From Serripes groenlandicus (lineage: Eukaryota > Mollusca > Bivalvia > Cardiida > Cardiidae): a stretch of 64,000 bases of DNA. Positions 21,526 through 33,489 of this stretch are shown piece after piece. The position numbers and the translations under genes were made by a program. The stretch lies in the NCBI GenBank assembly GCA_031761405.1, contig JASEVX010000003.1:70652346-70716345 (forward strand), written 5' to 3'. The first letter of the stretch is position 1, and each line of letters starts with the position of its first letter. The notes beneath the pieces were generated by a model. It was not told the origin of the DNA. It saw nothing but the letters and a program-made list of their open reading frames with translations, and ran no database searches.

Positions 21526-21750
21526 GAGCCGTTCCGCGAGAAAACCAACATTGTGGCATCTGCGTAATGTATCGACCCAGATCAGCCTAAGCATGCCGCG
21601 CAGGCTTACCCGGACAGACACTTTTCGCCTCATGTGGATTTTCTGTTTCAGGAATCATTTCTCTATACCTCTATTACCTTGCGACGGAATGTGTCAGCAG
21701 GCTGATCTGGGTCGATACATTACGCAGAAGCCATAATGTTGGTTTTCTCA
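21526..21750. mobile_element. HpB element, right end truncated
   Basis: GAGCCGTTCCGCGAGAAAAC at the left. The right stops at TTGGTTTTCTC without CGGGACGGCTC. Part of the GTGTCGG...GCAGGCTGATC hairpin is also deleted. Confidence 0.8.
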
Positions 21751-21767
21751 TATCACAAGGACCGATA

Positions 21768-22015
21768 TTAACCCTTTCTCTTATTTAGACGTCATTTGGC
21801 GTCCTTTTTAACAGAAGATGTTTTTTAACTTTTCCTAAAGTGGACTCTTCATTTGTTCAAAATTGGGCGATGTCATTTTTCATGTAATGAGAGTTTTGGT
21901 ATATGTTGATAACTAAAAGGGAAACAATGCTGATTTCATGTGATACAACTCGCTACAAGTGGACTCACATGAATCTGTATTGTTTCCAAAAACCTCAATA
22001 TTTCCACTGGCGCGT
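21768..22015. mobile_element. Diverged HpD element, reverse orientation
   Basis: Begins TTAACCCTTTCTC, passes GTGGACTCTTCATTTGTTCA, and has the hairpin GAAACAATGCTGATTTCATG ... CATGAATCTGTATTGTTTCC. The loop reads ACTCGCTACAAGT, a variant of the usual core. About 40 bp near the left end are extra. Confidence 0.6.
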
Positions 22016-23096
22016 CTTCAAAGCTTGTTTGATGTCATGTCTTATTTTTGTTTTCTCACTCTGAGTCATGCACTTAGTCTTGTAAACCGGGCTTATACAG
22101 GCAGTTTTATAACCTTATCAAATCACGCGAGGAATAACGACAAAAACAAGCTTTAGTCTATAACAAATATTGATAATAAATCAAGTTACGTCTGGAATTG
22201 ATTTCCATGCGTCCAATCGGCCTAGGAACAATTGCGTCATTATGCTTATCGTTGTGGACATTTGTTCAAAGTGAATTAGACGCTTTTTTTCAGAATTAAC
22301 ATCGATCTGGCATTCCTTTGGGCATATTTTCTTTTCTCATTTACAATCGCGATCTTTTATTTCGGAGAGAAACAATATATACTGCATGACTCTTCAAGGT
22401 TACGTTGATAATGATAAAGTGTTGCTGTTAAACAAACAATGAGTTTTCTTATTCGTTTTTGGAAACCTTCGCACACAGTGTATCTTATTATTTATATAAC
22501 GAGTACAATTATTAGCTGGTGTATGATAACATTACTCTCGAAAATTGCCTTGACGCAAAAGAAAATCAACAAAACTCGAAGAATTGCGACAATTGAGGTC
22601 CAGCAGGCTAGTACGGGCATTCAGTCTATTCTCAGAGCTGTTCGCCATCCATTCAATATACTCTAAAATTATTCAAGCATATATAGGAGCTATGACTAAT
22701 CTTACGATTGATTCGGCTAATCTTGAACTTCACATATGATAATTTGTGTTTGTGTTTTACGCCTTTTTCACCAGTTGTTCTGACCACTGCACTATCATCA
22801 ACGGTTAAATTCATACGTCCACTGCTCTTTTGCTTACTCGTTTCAGCTTTCACAATTTATCCTGGGTTCAACGATGGAACTGAACTTTGAAATGATAAGC
22901 TCCCACCCCCACCCCAACCCCACCCTACAACCTTCCCCCCTCCCTAATCACATTTAATTCATTCCATCGATGTGTAAGGCTTTGAATAGCCTGTCGTACG
23001 ATGGACAATGCCTCTTTGAAAAAAACGCACACTAAAAATGTCAAATGAAACAGTCAGGCAACAGGAGTTTTTTAAACGGAATCAAGCGGGATTACG
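22016..23096. other. No gene recognised; C-rich patch
   Basis: A C-rich stretch at 22900-22945 (CCCACCCCCACCCC type). A 75-codon frame at 22439-22666 begins with a hydrophobic segment, but nothing supports it as a gene. Confidence 0.4.
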
Positions 23097-23322
23097 TTCA
23101 ATCCTTTCCAATCTACAACACATCAGAAACATACAACTTTGAAAACATCTCTGGAAAAGTATGTATGGAAATTATCTTCAAATAAAACGCATCTCGGATA
23201 GAGTTTAAATAATTATGACATAAATTGGATCACTTCAAACAACTTCTCCTTTTGTCACTAAGCTTCCAAGCGTCGCCTGCTGTGGATGCGCCAAATTACG
23301 TCCGCAAGTGGAAAAGAGTTAA
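23097..23322. mobile_element. Diverged HpA element
   Basis: TTCAATCCTTTCCAATCTAC to GTGGAAAAGAGTTAA with AACTTCTCCTTTTGTCACTA in the middle. The first hairpin arm is eroded. Confidence 0.55.
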
Positions 23323-23675
23323 TCAATTCGGGGTTTTATCATATTTGGGAGGCGTAAGATGTCAATTAACTTCGGATTTATTACTGGCAGAAGTGGATTT
23401 GTAATTCGTTTCTTTAAGGAACATTGAGCGACCCTCATGATTAATTTGTGACATAACAATATCCATTTGAGTCGATTTAATCATGAGATCCTGGAACTAA
23501 CTGAGCATGCATTATTTAGACTGGATACAATCCATTCATTTTAACAGTTTGTGATGCATTATTGTTAGTTGGGCCTGGTCTTTTAAAAAAGGTACACGTT
23601 GGCTTTTGTGAATCGTTCTAATCACTACACCACTAATACGATTGACAACTCTGTACACCGAAACGACATTTTATT
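23323..23675. other. No recognised feature
   Basis: About 350 bp of unremarkable sequence. Confidence 0.45.
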
Positions 23676-23939
23676 AGCCGTCCCTCGAGAAAACCATTAT
23701 TGTGGACTCAAATTACGTAAATTATCGTCCCGGATCAGCTTCAGCATGCCGCGCAGGCTAACCCGGACAGACACAGTTCGCCTCCTGTAGATTTTCTGTT
23801 TCAGGAATGATTACTCTATACGTCTAGCTCCCTGAGATGGAATGTGTCTGCCCGGATTAGCCTACGCGGACTACGAAGGCTGATCTGGATCGATACATTA
23901 CGCAGAGTTCATAATGTTGGTTTTCACTCGGAGCGGCTC
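23676..23939. mobile_element. HpB element, full length
   Basis: AGCCGTCCCTCGAGAAAACC to TTTTCACTCGGAGCGGCTC. The first base of the left end and part of the right end are changed. The two hairpins are intact. Confidence 0.8.
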
Positions 23940-24028
23940 AGTTGATCAATACGGGCTATAACATCTTTATAACCTTTATTCTGATGCATAAATTTCTGAA
24001 ATGTGTAAAACCAACATTGGTCTTTGAC

Positions 24029-24300
24029 ATATTTATGGAGTTGTTTGTTTGTATTTGCATGTTTTCAAATATATCACGGCGTTTCCTGGGCCAATAACTA
24101 GCAATACCAGTAGTATTTATCCCGGCATATTTATGGAGTTTGCTTGTTTTCAATTATATCACGGCGTTTCCAGGGTGATTTATAAGTACTCCCAGTAATA
24201 TTTATCCCGGCATATGTATGGAGTTGTTTTTTGTATCGTGTTCTACAAAGCTTTCAGTGACGTATCATCACGTTTCCTGGGTAACTAAATTACCAATAGT
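24029..24300. repeat. Diverged tandem repeat, 85-97-bp unit, ~2.7 copies
   Basis: CATATTTATGGAGTTnG at 24029, 24126 and 24211. Each is followed by ATATCACGGCGTTTCCnGGG (or a variant) and TATTTATCCCGG. Confidence 0.8.
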
Positions 24301-24888
24301 GCTGGTTAACTTATAATTTAGAGTGTGCTTTGAAACATATTGATTAATGAAATGCGAACTTTGTAAACCCAGATTGACTAAAACGCCTATCATGGTTGTG
24401 CAAGTCGTTTAGAATCACGCATAGAAGTATGCTTACTTAAAGATCACAGTAGATGTAGGCAACTTGTTTTATATAAACAATATACTTCCATGCATCATAT
24501 AAAGTTGATACAATATATATTCTTATCTACTTTTGAAGCCTCTTGATTTCAAATACTGTTTCCAGCCAATTTGTTATTGTTATTGTTATGGATGTTGTTT
24601 TTTTCTTGGGAGAGGTGAGGGAGCGACATTAAACATTGTATTTTTTCGGTCTGATTTCAAGATGACTTTATTGAAAAATAGCAATTGGCTAAATGAGTCA
24701 CTATCTATAAATAAATTATTATTATAATTAGTATAAGAAGATGTGGTTTACAGATGCGTTTAGCAGGATAAGCGTTAAATGACAGAGTTTCGACTTATTT
24801 AGGATTTGGCAAATACTTTGCTAAAACTATTTTAAATTATATTCTGTCGAATATCTGAATCTTGTATCGTCATTATCCGTAACCTGTG
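24301..24888. other. No recognised feature
   Basis: AT-rich, short chance ORFs only. Confidence 0.45.
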
Positions 24889-25125
24889 ACGACCAACATT
24901 ATGGCCTCTGCATAAATGTATCGACACCGATCACCCTGCACATACTAATCCGGGCCGACACATTCCGTCTCAGGGGGATAGAGGTATAGAGTAATGATTC
25001 CTGAAACAGAAAATCCACAGGAGGCGAAAAGTATCTATCCGGGTAAGCCTGCGAGGCATGCTTAGGCTGATCCGGGTCGATACTTTACGCAGAGTCCACA
25101 GTGTTGGTGTTCTCACGGGACGGCT
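24889..25125. mobile_element. HpB element, left end truncated
   Basis: Enters at GACCAACATTATGGCCTCTG and ends TTCTCACGGGACGGCT. The first hairpin is shortened. The next HpB copy begins 67 bp downstream in the opposite sense. Confidence 0.8.
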
Positions 25126-25191
25126 AATTTATGGAAAGTTACTTGTCGAGGAATATCAAGATAACACTATACAGAACGTGCAAGCTGATTT

Positions 25192-25452
25192 GAGCCGTCC
25201 CGCGAGAAAGCCAACAGTGTGGACTCTACGTAAAGTATCGACCCGGATCAACCTAAGCATGCCGCGCAGGCTTACCTGGATAGACACTATTTGCCTCCTG
25301 TGGATTTTCTGTTTCGGGAATCATTAATCTATACCTCTCTCCTCCCGAGACGTAATGTGCCGACCTGGATCAGTCTGCGCGGACTGCACAGGCTGATCTG
25401 GGTTGATACATTACGCAGAGTTCATAATGTTGGTTTTCTCGCGGGACGGCTC
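25192..25452. mobile_element. HpB element, full length
   Basis: 261 bp. GAGCCGTCCCGCGAGAAAGC to TTTTCTCGCGGGACGGCTC, with AT-rich flanks. It is paired with the 24889 copy. Confidence 0.85.
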
Positions 25453-25644
25453 ATATTGGTTTTGAGTATTCGGAAATATTATTCGAAGTGGTATGTAGTA
25501 AGATAAGTTGATGAAGGAGAACATAATTCAAACAATAACGAGCCACTTGCTATAAAATCTATAATTCCTCAGCATTCCATCGGATGAATCCACTAAATTG
25601 ACCAAGGAAAGAAAAAGCAAACAGATTAGATATCGGCAAAATTG

Positions 25645-25888
25645 ACTAAAACGCTTTTCCACTTGTAGACACACTTTGACGAATCTGCAGCAATCAAGTA
25701 CTGAAAGCATTGTGACAAAAAGGAGAAATGGCTCATAAAGAGTAATTTCTCCATTTGCCACATTGTTTACAACCCTATTCAATAATCTAACTCTCTAAGT
25801 CAGCGTTTACATATCTTTGTATATCTTTGCCTTAATGCTTTCAAAGTTGTCTCGCTGTAGATGTTTCTGTATCGTAGAAAAGGGTTAA
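25645..25888. mobile_element. HpA element, diverged
   Basis: AAACGCTTTTCCACTTGTAG to GTAGAAAAGGGTTAA. The hairpin is weakened to GCTCATAAAGAG. Confidence 0.6.
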
Positions 25889-25932
25889 CGACTATAGACT
25901 GACGTCGATGTATTCCCCAATCCAGTTGAATA

Positions 25933-26179
25933 TCGAGGGCTTGGCGTAAAACGGTTGTAACTAAAATTTGTATTTTTTACCAAGGTAAATCACCCCACCA
26001 TAAAGTCTTTATAGGCGCTAAATTATTTTTCTTGGTAAACAGTGGACATGTAGGTGCCATTGCTCGTTTCGAGCAATGGCACCTAAATTTGCATTGTTTA
26101 CAAAGGGGTCAAAATTGCCCCTAAACCAGAGTTTTCAAAATAGGTTTTTGGTTACAACTGTTTCACGCCAAGCCCTCGA
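25933..26179. mobile_element. HpC element, full length
   Basis: 247 bp between TA dinucleotides at 25931-25932 and 26180-26181. The hairpin core is GCTCGTTTCGAGC. Ends and arms are nearly identical to the 1402 copy. Confidence 0.85.
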
Positions 26180-26844
26180 TATAACCCAATGATATATTCC
26201 GTGAGTCTTACAAATATTGCCTTTATTCGTTACAACGTTCGGCAATTAGGACGCTTTATGGTTCTGATCAAAAGGCCATCGGTTCCCTGTCAATAGTAAA
26301 TGGGATCCCTGTTATTAAGACTGAAACAGGGAACTGGGCTGTGTGGAGTCTCAGCCGAGCGCTCGCAGCCGGCACATTCATGAACATGTTGAATTTATGT
26401 AGCACTTTTACGTCACGCTGAAGGTAAATATCTGTACGTTATCGTTTACGATGTAGGGCTGAGTGAATGTAAAGATCTGTATGTGAATCCGTGAAATCTC
26501 ATCCGAAATGGATAACGTTTTCCACGTGACCAACTGACGAAGAGTGCATAGCGCAGAAGCGCATGCTAATCTGGATCTACTGTGGATAGCTTAAGACATG
26601 CGTTTAGTAATTAATCGCTGCTGTTCAACTGAATCTGAGTTAAGGCGACAATCATCACTCGTCTTCCATAAATGGGCTAACAGTATATGTGGAAAATGCA
26701 GCCAGTTGCTTGGAAAGACTGCTGTGTAGAGAATTGGTGTTAGAGAGCCAGGAAACAAATTGTTAGGTGAACTGGCTTCCGTGTTGTAACTGAACAATTA
26801 TTGTAAACGGCGTTAAACACCAATCTATCAATTAGACAGTGAAA
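26180..26844. other. No recognised feature
   Basis: About 660 bp, locally GC-richer around 26340-26370. No exon or repeat recognised. Confidence 0.45.
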
Positions 26845-27038
26845 GACAGTGGTGCAGAGATAGAGCGCCGGCCTCTTATATCAAAGGTCCCGGATTCGAG
26901 TCCCATGATGAGCGGGTTCTGATTTATTCCACACAAATTACGCATGTACTGGTTAAGTCTCCAGGAAGCAGACATCGTGCGTGATTAATATAAGCTGAAA
27001 GCTTGTTTCGCAATCGATGTAAAATAAATAAGTTTAAC
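26845..27038 (+). mobile_element. tRNA-derived SINE (SINE-2)
   Basis: The tRNA-like head GACAGTGGTGCAGAGATAGA continues to a B-box-like GGATTCGAGTCCC and resembles a tRNA-Thr-type body. It does not form a full cloverleaf. The body contains CTCCAGGAAGCAGACATCG and the end is AATCGATGTAAAATAAATAA. The same element is in reverse at 47532-47757, which fixes its limits. Confidence 0.75.
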
Positions 27039-27138
27039 CTAATCAATTAATTCATCAATCAAGTGAATTTGTCGTGTATTGAATGACCCGTTTTCTAATT
27101 CGCAAAACGTAGATTTGTTTCATACTGGAACGATATAT

Positions 27139-27395
27139 GAGCAGTACCGCGAAAATACCAACATTATGCATAAAGAATCGATCCGGATAAGCTAAAGCAC
27201 GCCGCACAGGCTTACCCGGATAGACACTTTCGCCTCGTCGAATTTTCTGTTTCAGGAATTATTACTCTATACCTATATCATTCCCCCCTGAGACGGAATG
27301 TGTAGGTCCGGATCAGTCTGCGCGGACTGCGCAGGCTGATCCGGGTCGATACATTACGCAGAGACCATAATGTTGGTTTATTCGCGGGACGGCTC
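27139..27395. mobile_element. HpB element, full length
   Basis: GAGCAGTACCGCGAAAATAC to TTTATTCGCGGGACGGCTC, flanked by ATAT. The left hairpin has lost part of the GACTCTGCG segment. Confidence 0.8.
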
Positions 27396-28854
27396 ATATT
27401 GCCAATCATGACGAGCATGCGCATCGAACGAAACGACTGGCTCTCCGCCTATCCAATCGTTATTGAAATTTATGACGATGCTTATTTCGGATGAAGGATT
27501 TATCAATAATCATATCGAAGATGAACGAGCGGTTCGGAATAAAGGCGTGCTGGAAACCAATTTGGGAAAGAGCAACAACTTGCATCGATTTTCGCGCTAA
27601 CTTGTCAAATAAGAGGGAAACTAAGACAAAGTTCAACCTTCCCGACGCCGCTATTTATCAAGAATCTGACGACTAGGGGCCACTTTAATAATGTTTCATA
27701 TTTCCGAGGGCCCCGCCCGGCGAAAAGTGTTTGGAGGGTAAATATAGAATATAAGGATATGAAGTTCTGGCCTGGGATTTACCTTTAGATTAACGCTACA
27801 TTAATGAGACGTAACTCACATTTTTTAAACAAAAGTATCTCTAAAACTGGTACTTGTATTTGGACATCAATTCCAGGCCTAACTCTGCCAAATTGTAATA
27901 CATTGTCCCAGTGTTAACCATTTTAAATCTTTTTTTTTTTTTTTTAAATGTACTTGTCCAACTTTTCATTTGGAATGGTCAATATCCAATCTAAGGAAAA
28001 TCAAGATAAAAATGTTGGGTGCAGCTGTCGACAGAATAGAGCCTGTCACACTTCACGAAGTCAGTCCATCGAGTTCAAAGTACCATCTTTAAGTGACACG
28101 GTTCTGAAATCTCATTTTCGGAGAGCGAGGAAGATTCTGCGTAATCTGTCAGAATATCTTGTTTACGGTGTCTTCATTTTCCGGGAGTACAAAGCTTGTC
28201 TTATAGATTGTCTGGAAGACAAACAGTATCGACCCATCCAAACAAATCTACAAACCTATCGTCAGACTGAAACAGTAGATTAATGGGAAACTGTAGTAAC
28301 CGTCTTGGCTGTTATGAGAAATGTCATCGCCAGCAATGACTTCGTCCATAACAAATGATATTTAAGACGCCAGACACTTTGATGAAATGTCCATACAACA
28401 AATCTTACATAGTTCGGCCACATCATACGACAACCGTCAATCTTCATTTAGCGGCTAGTGACCAGTCATATTAACCGGCTCCTCCGAGAAGACTGACCGC
28501 CATCTGGTTGTACACTCAACAAGTCGTCACTGAAACGTCTCAGGAACGTTAATGAACAAATGCCGACTAAACAAGTGTGCACTTTGATCGTAATTGTCTT
28601 AAAACTAGGTGAGCTAACAATTAAGCTATTTTCAAAGTTTTAACTATTGCCATATAAAGGGAAACAGACCCATCCCCAGGTCAGGATGATATTTGAAGAA
28701 TTCAAATGGCAAGGCAGTGGTTCAACCTAGCAACATTTCAGTGAAATAGTTTGAAAGGAAAACATCATGGCAACCAAGAGTTAAGAGCACATTAGTAAGA
28801 TGCTTGGTATGAAGTTTCATCACAATCGGTCTGTTTTCGTATGACGTGTCTCAT
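27396..28854. other. No supported gene
   Basis: 1.46 kb. Frames of 61 codons (27491-27676) and 111 codons (27948-28283) are open on the plus strand. Neither shows a recognisable domain, and a T tract (27930-27945) lies just before the second. No splice model is convincing. Confidence 0.35.
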
Positions 28855-29600
28855 ATCAGAATGTCGGACTGTTTTGAAGACACAACCTCCATCTCGGCCA
28901 TACAAAACATAAAGGTTTATTGCAGACAAAGTCGAACTGTTTGGAAGACACACATCCATCTCGGCCATACAAAACATAAAGGTTTATTGCAGACAAAGAT
29001 GCAAGAGGTCGAACTGTTATGAAGACACATCACACTCTCGGCCATACACAACATTAAGGTTGATTACGGACAAAGATGGCAAATGTCGAACTGTTTTGAA
29101 GACACAACCTCCATCTCGGCCATACAAAACACAAACGTTTATCTCAGACAAAGATGCAAGAGGTCGAACTGTTATGAAGACACATCTCCCTCTCGGCCAT
29201 ACAAAACATAAACGTTTATTACGGACAAATATGGCAAAGGTCGAACTGTTTTGAAGACACACCTCCCGTTCGGCCATACAAAACATAAAGGTTTATTGCA
29301 GACAAAGTCGAACTGTTTTGAAGACACACCTCCCGTTCGGCCATACAAAACATAAAGGTTTATTGCAGACAAATATGGCAAAGGTCGAACTGTTTTGAAG
29401 ACACACATCCCTCTCGGCCATACAAAACATAAAGGTTTATTGCATACAAAGATGGCAGAAGTCGAACTGTTTTGAAGACACATCACACTCTCGGCCATAC
29501 ACAACAACACAATGTAGTACGGACAAAGATATCAGAATGTCACCACCCCTCATCCATCTACAACAACAAGGTTTAATGCGGACACAAATAGACATATATT
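28855..29600. repeat. Tandem array, 67-78-bp unit, ~10 copies
   Basis: TCGAACTGTTTTGAAGACAC occurs at about 28864, 28932, 29008, 29085, 29163, 29240, 29307, 29383 and 29461, with a degenerate copy near 29540. Each is followed by CTCGGCCATACAAAACATAA and GACAAAGATGGCA. Two short units (67 bp) lack the GATGGCAAAG part. Because unit lengths are not multiples of three, the short minus-strand frames here are not a protein. Confidence 0.9.
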
Positions 29601-30251
29601 TGGAACGGAATGCCATTGTCAATGACAAGATAAAAACTTATCCTTGCAGTCTTACCATAGTGTTGAAAATTAAGACGAATAAACAGGGACGGCATATATA
29701 TATATATATTGTATTTACATGATTGTTTTCTACAGAGGCAGCCATCGTTTAAAGAAAGATCGATCAAAGAGTCACAGGCAGCGGTCAGTACACGTTGTAA
29801 CATGCGAATACTTATACAAACAAACATTTATAATTTACTATCGAAATAAGTTTACATTGCAATACAGTGCTGGATTGTATCATAAAAGTCAAAAACAACA
29901 AAACATCTCTGTGCAAATTACCGAAACAGTAAAACATTTGTTTTTATTTTTGGCAAATAATTTACATACAATTATGTTTCAAAATTTGGTAGCTATGATG
30001 GATGTAGTCGAATGGTTTCTTTTTTAGTTCTTACATAAATAATCCAACCAGAATCGAAAATCTCCCAAAACGGAAATTGTTTGCTTAAATAAACGATAAT
30101 ATAACTTGACAAACGCGCCGTGGAACCATCGATGGATAATTTGTAAATATTTAGATTATTTTCCCCTATAGACAGGGGGCTATATTCTTTCTTACGATAG
30201 TAAATGTCAGACCATGGCATGCATGTCAAATGTCGACATTTATTGTTGTAT
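29601..30251. other. No recognised feature
   Basis: Short TA microsatellite at 29695-29710. Chance ORFs only. Confidence 0.45.
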
Positions 30252-30411
30252 TTTAACCTTTATGGCTCTTTTTGCAAGCTATACATATTTGGGCGAGACA
30301 CCTCGCTTGTTTGTGTTTTAGTTATCAAAACCTCTTATTACAAGAAAAGTAGAATCGACCGATTTTGAACATGAAAGAACCAACTTTAGGAATTTGGCGC
30401 TGAAAGAGTGA
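30252..30411. repeat. Diverged HpD fragment
   Basis: GATTTTGAACATGAAAGAAC and GGCGCTGAAAGAGTG match the right end of HpD. The hairpin half is eroded (GGGCGAGACACCTCGC). Confidence 0.5.
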
Positions 30412-30426
30412 AAACTATAATGAAAT

Positions 30427-30686
30427 GAGCCGTCCCGCGAGAAACCCAACATTATGGCCTCTGCGTAATGTATCGTTCCAGATCAGCCTGCGCAGTTCAC
30501 GCAGACTGATCCGAGCCGACACATTCCGTCGCAGGGGGATATAGGTATAGAGTTATGATTCCTGAAACAGAAAATCCACAGGAGGCGAAAAGTGTCTATC
30601 CGGGTAAGCCTGCGCGGCTTGCTGAGGCTGACCCGGATCGATACTTTACGCAGAGTCGACAATGTTGGTTTTCTCGCGGGACGGCA
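30427..30686. mobile_element. HpB element, full length
   Basis: 260 bp. GAGCCGTCCCGCGAGAAACC to TTTTCTCGCGGGACGGCAC, 16 bp after the HpD fragment. Confidence 0.85.
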
Positions 30687-31368
30687 CAATTTATATATAT
30701 GACAGTAATAGCGACTTTTCAGGGAGATAGCCGTTGACCAAAAGCTGCTTACCAACGCGAGTATTGAGTTATAACTTTGGGGACAGAACGAAATGCGGTC
30801 ACACGTACGATCACTGGACAATATCAAAGCAGACTAAACTGTAGGGAATAAACTAATAAAACTTTTAACCAATAATCACGTTTTTAAGAATAACATCGTT
30901 TAATTGATAGTATTCCGATGATATTTGTGTCGAATTGACGAGTATGCCATGCCTGCTTTTGGGACAAAGTTTGCTTAGTCCACTTTTTATATGTATTTGT
31001 TATCTAAATCAAATGGCAGTTTTCAAATAGGTCAAGGATGTTTGCATACTGTCTTCTTTTTTTTTTTTCATTATCCAGATAAATAGCAGTTTGAAGCCCT
31101 TAGAAAAGTTTAAAAATAAATTTAAACTACAACATGTACAGTCAGCGAAAATGACACAACTTAATAATCATTTGTACATTCAAATTTCTACACATTTATA
31201 AAAAAAAATTGTCTATAGATGTGACGGATTATATACCGGGTCGTTTATTCTGTATCGCGCGTAATTTATCAAACTGAATCGACATTATTCCAAAATGATA
31301 GTGGTTTATTTATGTAGACGATAATTCAACGTGACAAGCATGCCCCGGACTCGTGGAGGGATTACTGG
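30687..31368. other. No recognised feature
   Basis: AT-rich, with a T tract near 31060. Nothing else seen. Confidence 0.45.
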
Positions 31369-31598
31369 TTAACCCTTTCCCTCATACGACAATTCTGCAG
31401 CAGACCACTTTGAAAACATTTTGTCAACAAAATAGAAAAATCTCTATAATTGAATGGATAACCTATGACTAAAAGTGAAAAAACATTGTGGCAAAAGTAG
31501 AAATTGCTCGTTTTGAGCAATTTCTTCTTTTGTCACTATGTTTTCAAAAAGCCGTCTGCTGCAGAGGCGTCGTAAAGCGTCTTATAGGCGGGATAACT
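31369..31598. mobile_element. HpA element, nearly full length
   Basis: TTAACCCTTTCCCTCATACG leads in, and the hairpin GCTCGTTTTGAGC is intact. The right end is eroded (TTATAGGCGGGATAACTAG instead of GAGGGAAAGGGTTAA). Confidence 0.75.
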
Positions 31599-31699
31599 AG
31601 TTTTATATTCAGATGATGTAACTATAACATAGCTATACTCGGACATGTTGATGTTGTTTGTGGTGACACTATATTTGAGCCTGACTTTTATTACTCAGT

Positions 31700-31765
31700 C
31701 GGTATTTAAGCGGGCTGTCAGTCCAGGGGTTGTGAGTTCGAACCCAGCTCGACAACAATCTTTCC
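31700..31765 (+). repeat. tRNA-like head, probable SINE fragment
   Basis: AAGCGGGCTGTCAGTCCAGG ... GAGTTCGAACCCAGCTCG has a B-box and tRNA-like spacing. It lacks a proper acceptor stem, so it is not a functional tRNA. Confidence 0.4.
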
Positions 31766-31785
31766 GACGTTTAACAAACGTCACT

Positions 31786-31880
31786 TGTCGGCCTGGATCA
31801 GTCTGTGCGGACTGCGCAGGCTGATCTGGGTCGATACAATACGGAGAGGCCATACTGTTGGTTTTCTCGCGGGACGACTC
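31786..31880. mobile_element. HpB half element
   Basis: Only one hairpin and one end (TTTTCTCGCGGGACGACTC) are present, joined to the tRNA-like fragment above. Confidence 0.8.
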
Positions 31881-32607
31881 ATTTCTTACTCAAAGTGATT
31901 ACCACTAATAAGGACCTTTTCTAGTCGCTATCAAGTCGTATTAGCGTACCGGAAGAATCTGGAGAATATTTATGAACACAAATAGACGGTAGAAGCCAGT
32001 ACAGGAAAAAACAAATACAAGTATTTCTGAACAGTGTAGGTTCAGATCAATTTGTTCCCTAATCATCTTGTCTGAATCTACTGAAGTTTTACAGAATCTT
32101 ATAGCAAGATTGTGTAAGTAATATGTGAACTGTGCAGATCTTCATTAGACATAGCACAGGCTGATCCGGATATAAATGTCCACAAAGGCCACACAGTGTA
32201 TACTACATGTTCCCAATCACAGGCTCAAATATAGGCAGTTACGCAAATTTAATGTATTCGGAAGTACAGTGGATTCGTGATAACTTGAAGTCGAAGGGGA
32301 TTAATAGATAACTTCGAGTTATCGATGTGTTCGAGGGATCACTGTATTTATACTTAAATTCATTTATATATGTTTGAAGCATCGTAATTTTTTGTATACT
32401 TAAAATATTGTTTGAGGAAAGCAAACCAGTTATCAAATTATATCAAGAACACAGCGTAGCAGTATTTTCAAAAGACAACCCCGTTTTCAGGAATTAGTTC
32501 AAATGTAACCAAAGTCGAATAATTACATGTTCGGATTATCGTGAATCCAGTGTAGTCATTAACACCTCTAAATGTCGGATTTCTTAAGACGTGACTAGAT
32601 TCCATTG
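31881..32607. other. No recognised feature
   Basis: About 730 bp; short chance ORFs only. Confidence 0.45.
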
Positions 32608-32744
32608 CCTCGTGTTGACCTTAGGCCTGTAACCACAGGGACTTGCTCCTCTAAAAATAGACATTACCCTATATATGCATATCTATGCATAGAGTAGGTC
32701 ATATTTATTTTTAAAGGAGCAAGTCCCTGTGCTGTAACACGAGG
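32608..32744. repeat. 137-bp inverted-repeat element
   Basis: Outer arms CCTCGTGTT / AACACGAGG and inner 17-bp arms CACAGGGACTTGCTCCT (32634-32650) / AGGAGCAAGTCCCTGTG (32715-32731). The loop is TATGCAT-rich. It looks like a small MITE of a family seen once here. Confidence 0.75.
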
Positions 32745-33489
32745 TCTGTATTATATATCGTCCAACTTACTATGGCTGAGTTCACGACGAACCCGAGTTC
32801 CGACGGTTCCTCATGAACGGCAAGAGTTTTAACCCTAGTGACGTCATATGAACTTCTGACCCCGATTATTTGCAACCCTGCTTCGAGCGAGAGTTAGAAG
32901 AGTTCCAAAATGGCGGAGGGTGGCAATTATTGATGCTGGTGTGTAAATAATCCTAAAATACGAACCTCTGAATTCAGTAATCAGTGATGTTTTTATTTGT
33001 AAGGCAGATAAATAAGGATTTGTTTAATTGGGCCTTGCAAATAATTGCGATCCGTAATTTAGACAACATGAAAACGAGCTTTCTGGTGTCGATAATGAAA
33101 TAAGTGGATACAACACGGGGGCTTCCATTTTGAATTTTGACTCCAGACTGGAGATGTGCGTTCACGAAAACCAAGTGTCTGAGCATGCGCCATCGATACA
33201 CGTGCCCCCTGACCCTACCCTCCTTGAGTTCGTCATGAACTTAGCCTATGAAAACACTTACAATACGTGAACGTATTCCAGTAATGAACTATGCCTGTGT
33301 TCGATTGAGATGACAGAGGTCATCATTTAATTCTACTTTTGTCAACTTTAACGTCATTGGCTGACCGGATCTCGCACGGCAATGAAAAACAGACATCTGA
33401 CCTTTGGGCAGCGACAGTTCAACGTACAAGGAGATTTACTTCAGTTGTAAAGAAAGTTCAAATCAAAACATATCAATGTCCGATCAAGT
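32745..33489. other. No recognised feature
   Basis: Somewhat GC-richer between 32770 and 33240, with ATG-initiated frames on both strands. None is recognisable. Confidence 0.35.

Noticed and set aside
26845..26920. Possible tRNA gene (B-box GGATTCGAGTCCC)
   Set aside because: The cloverleaf is incomplete and the downstream body is shared with 47532-47757, so it is a SINE head.
29017..29510. Minus-strand ORFs rich in FCMAE/CLQNSS repeats
   Set aside because: They come from the 67-78-bp array, whose unit lengths shift the frame.
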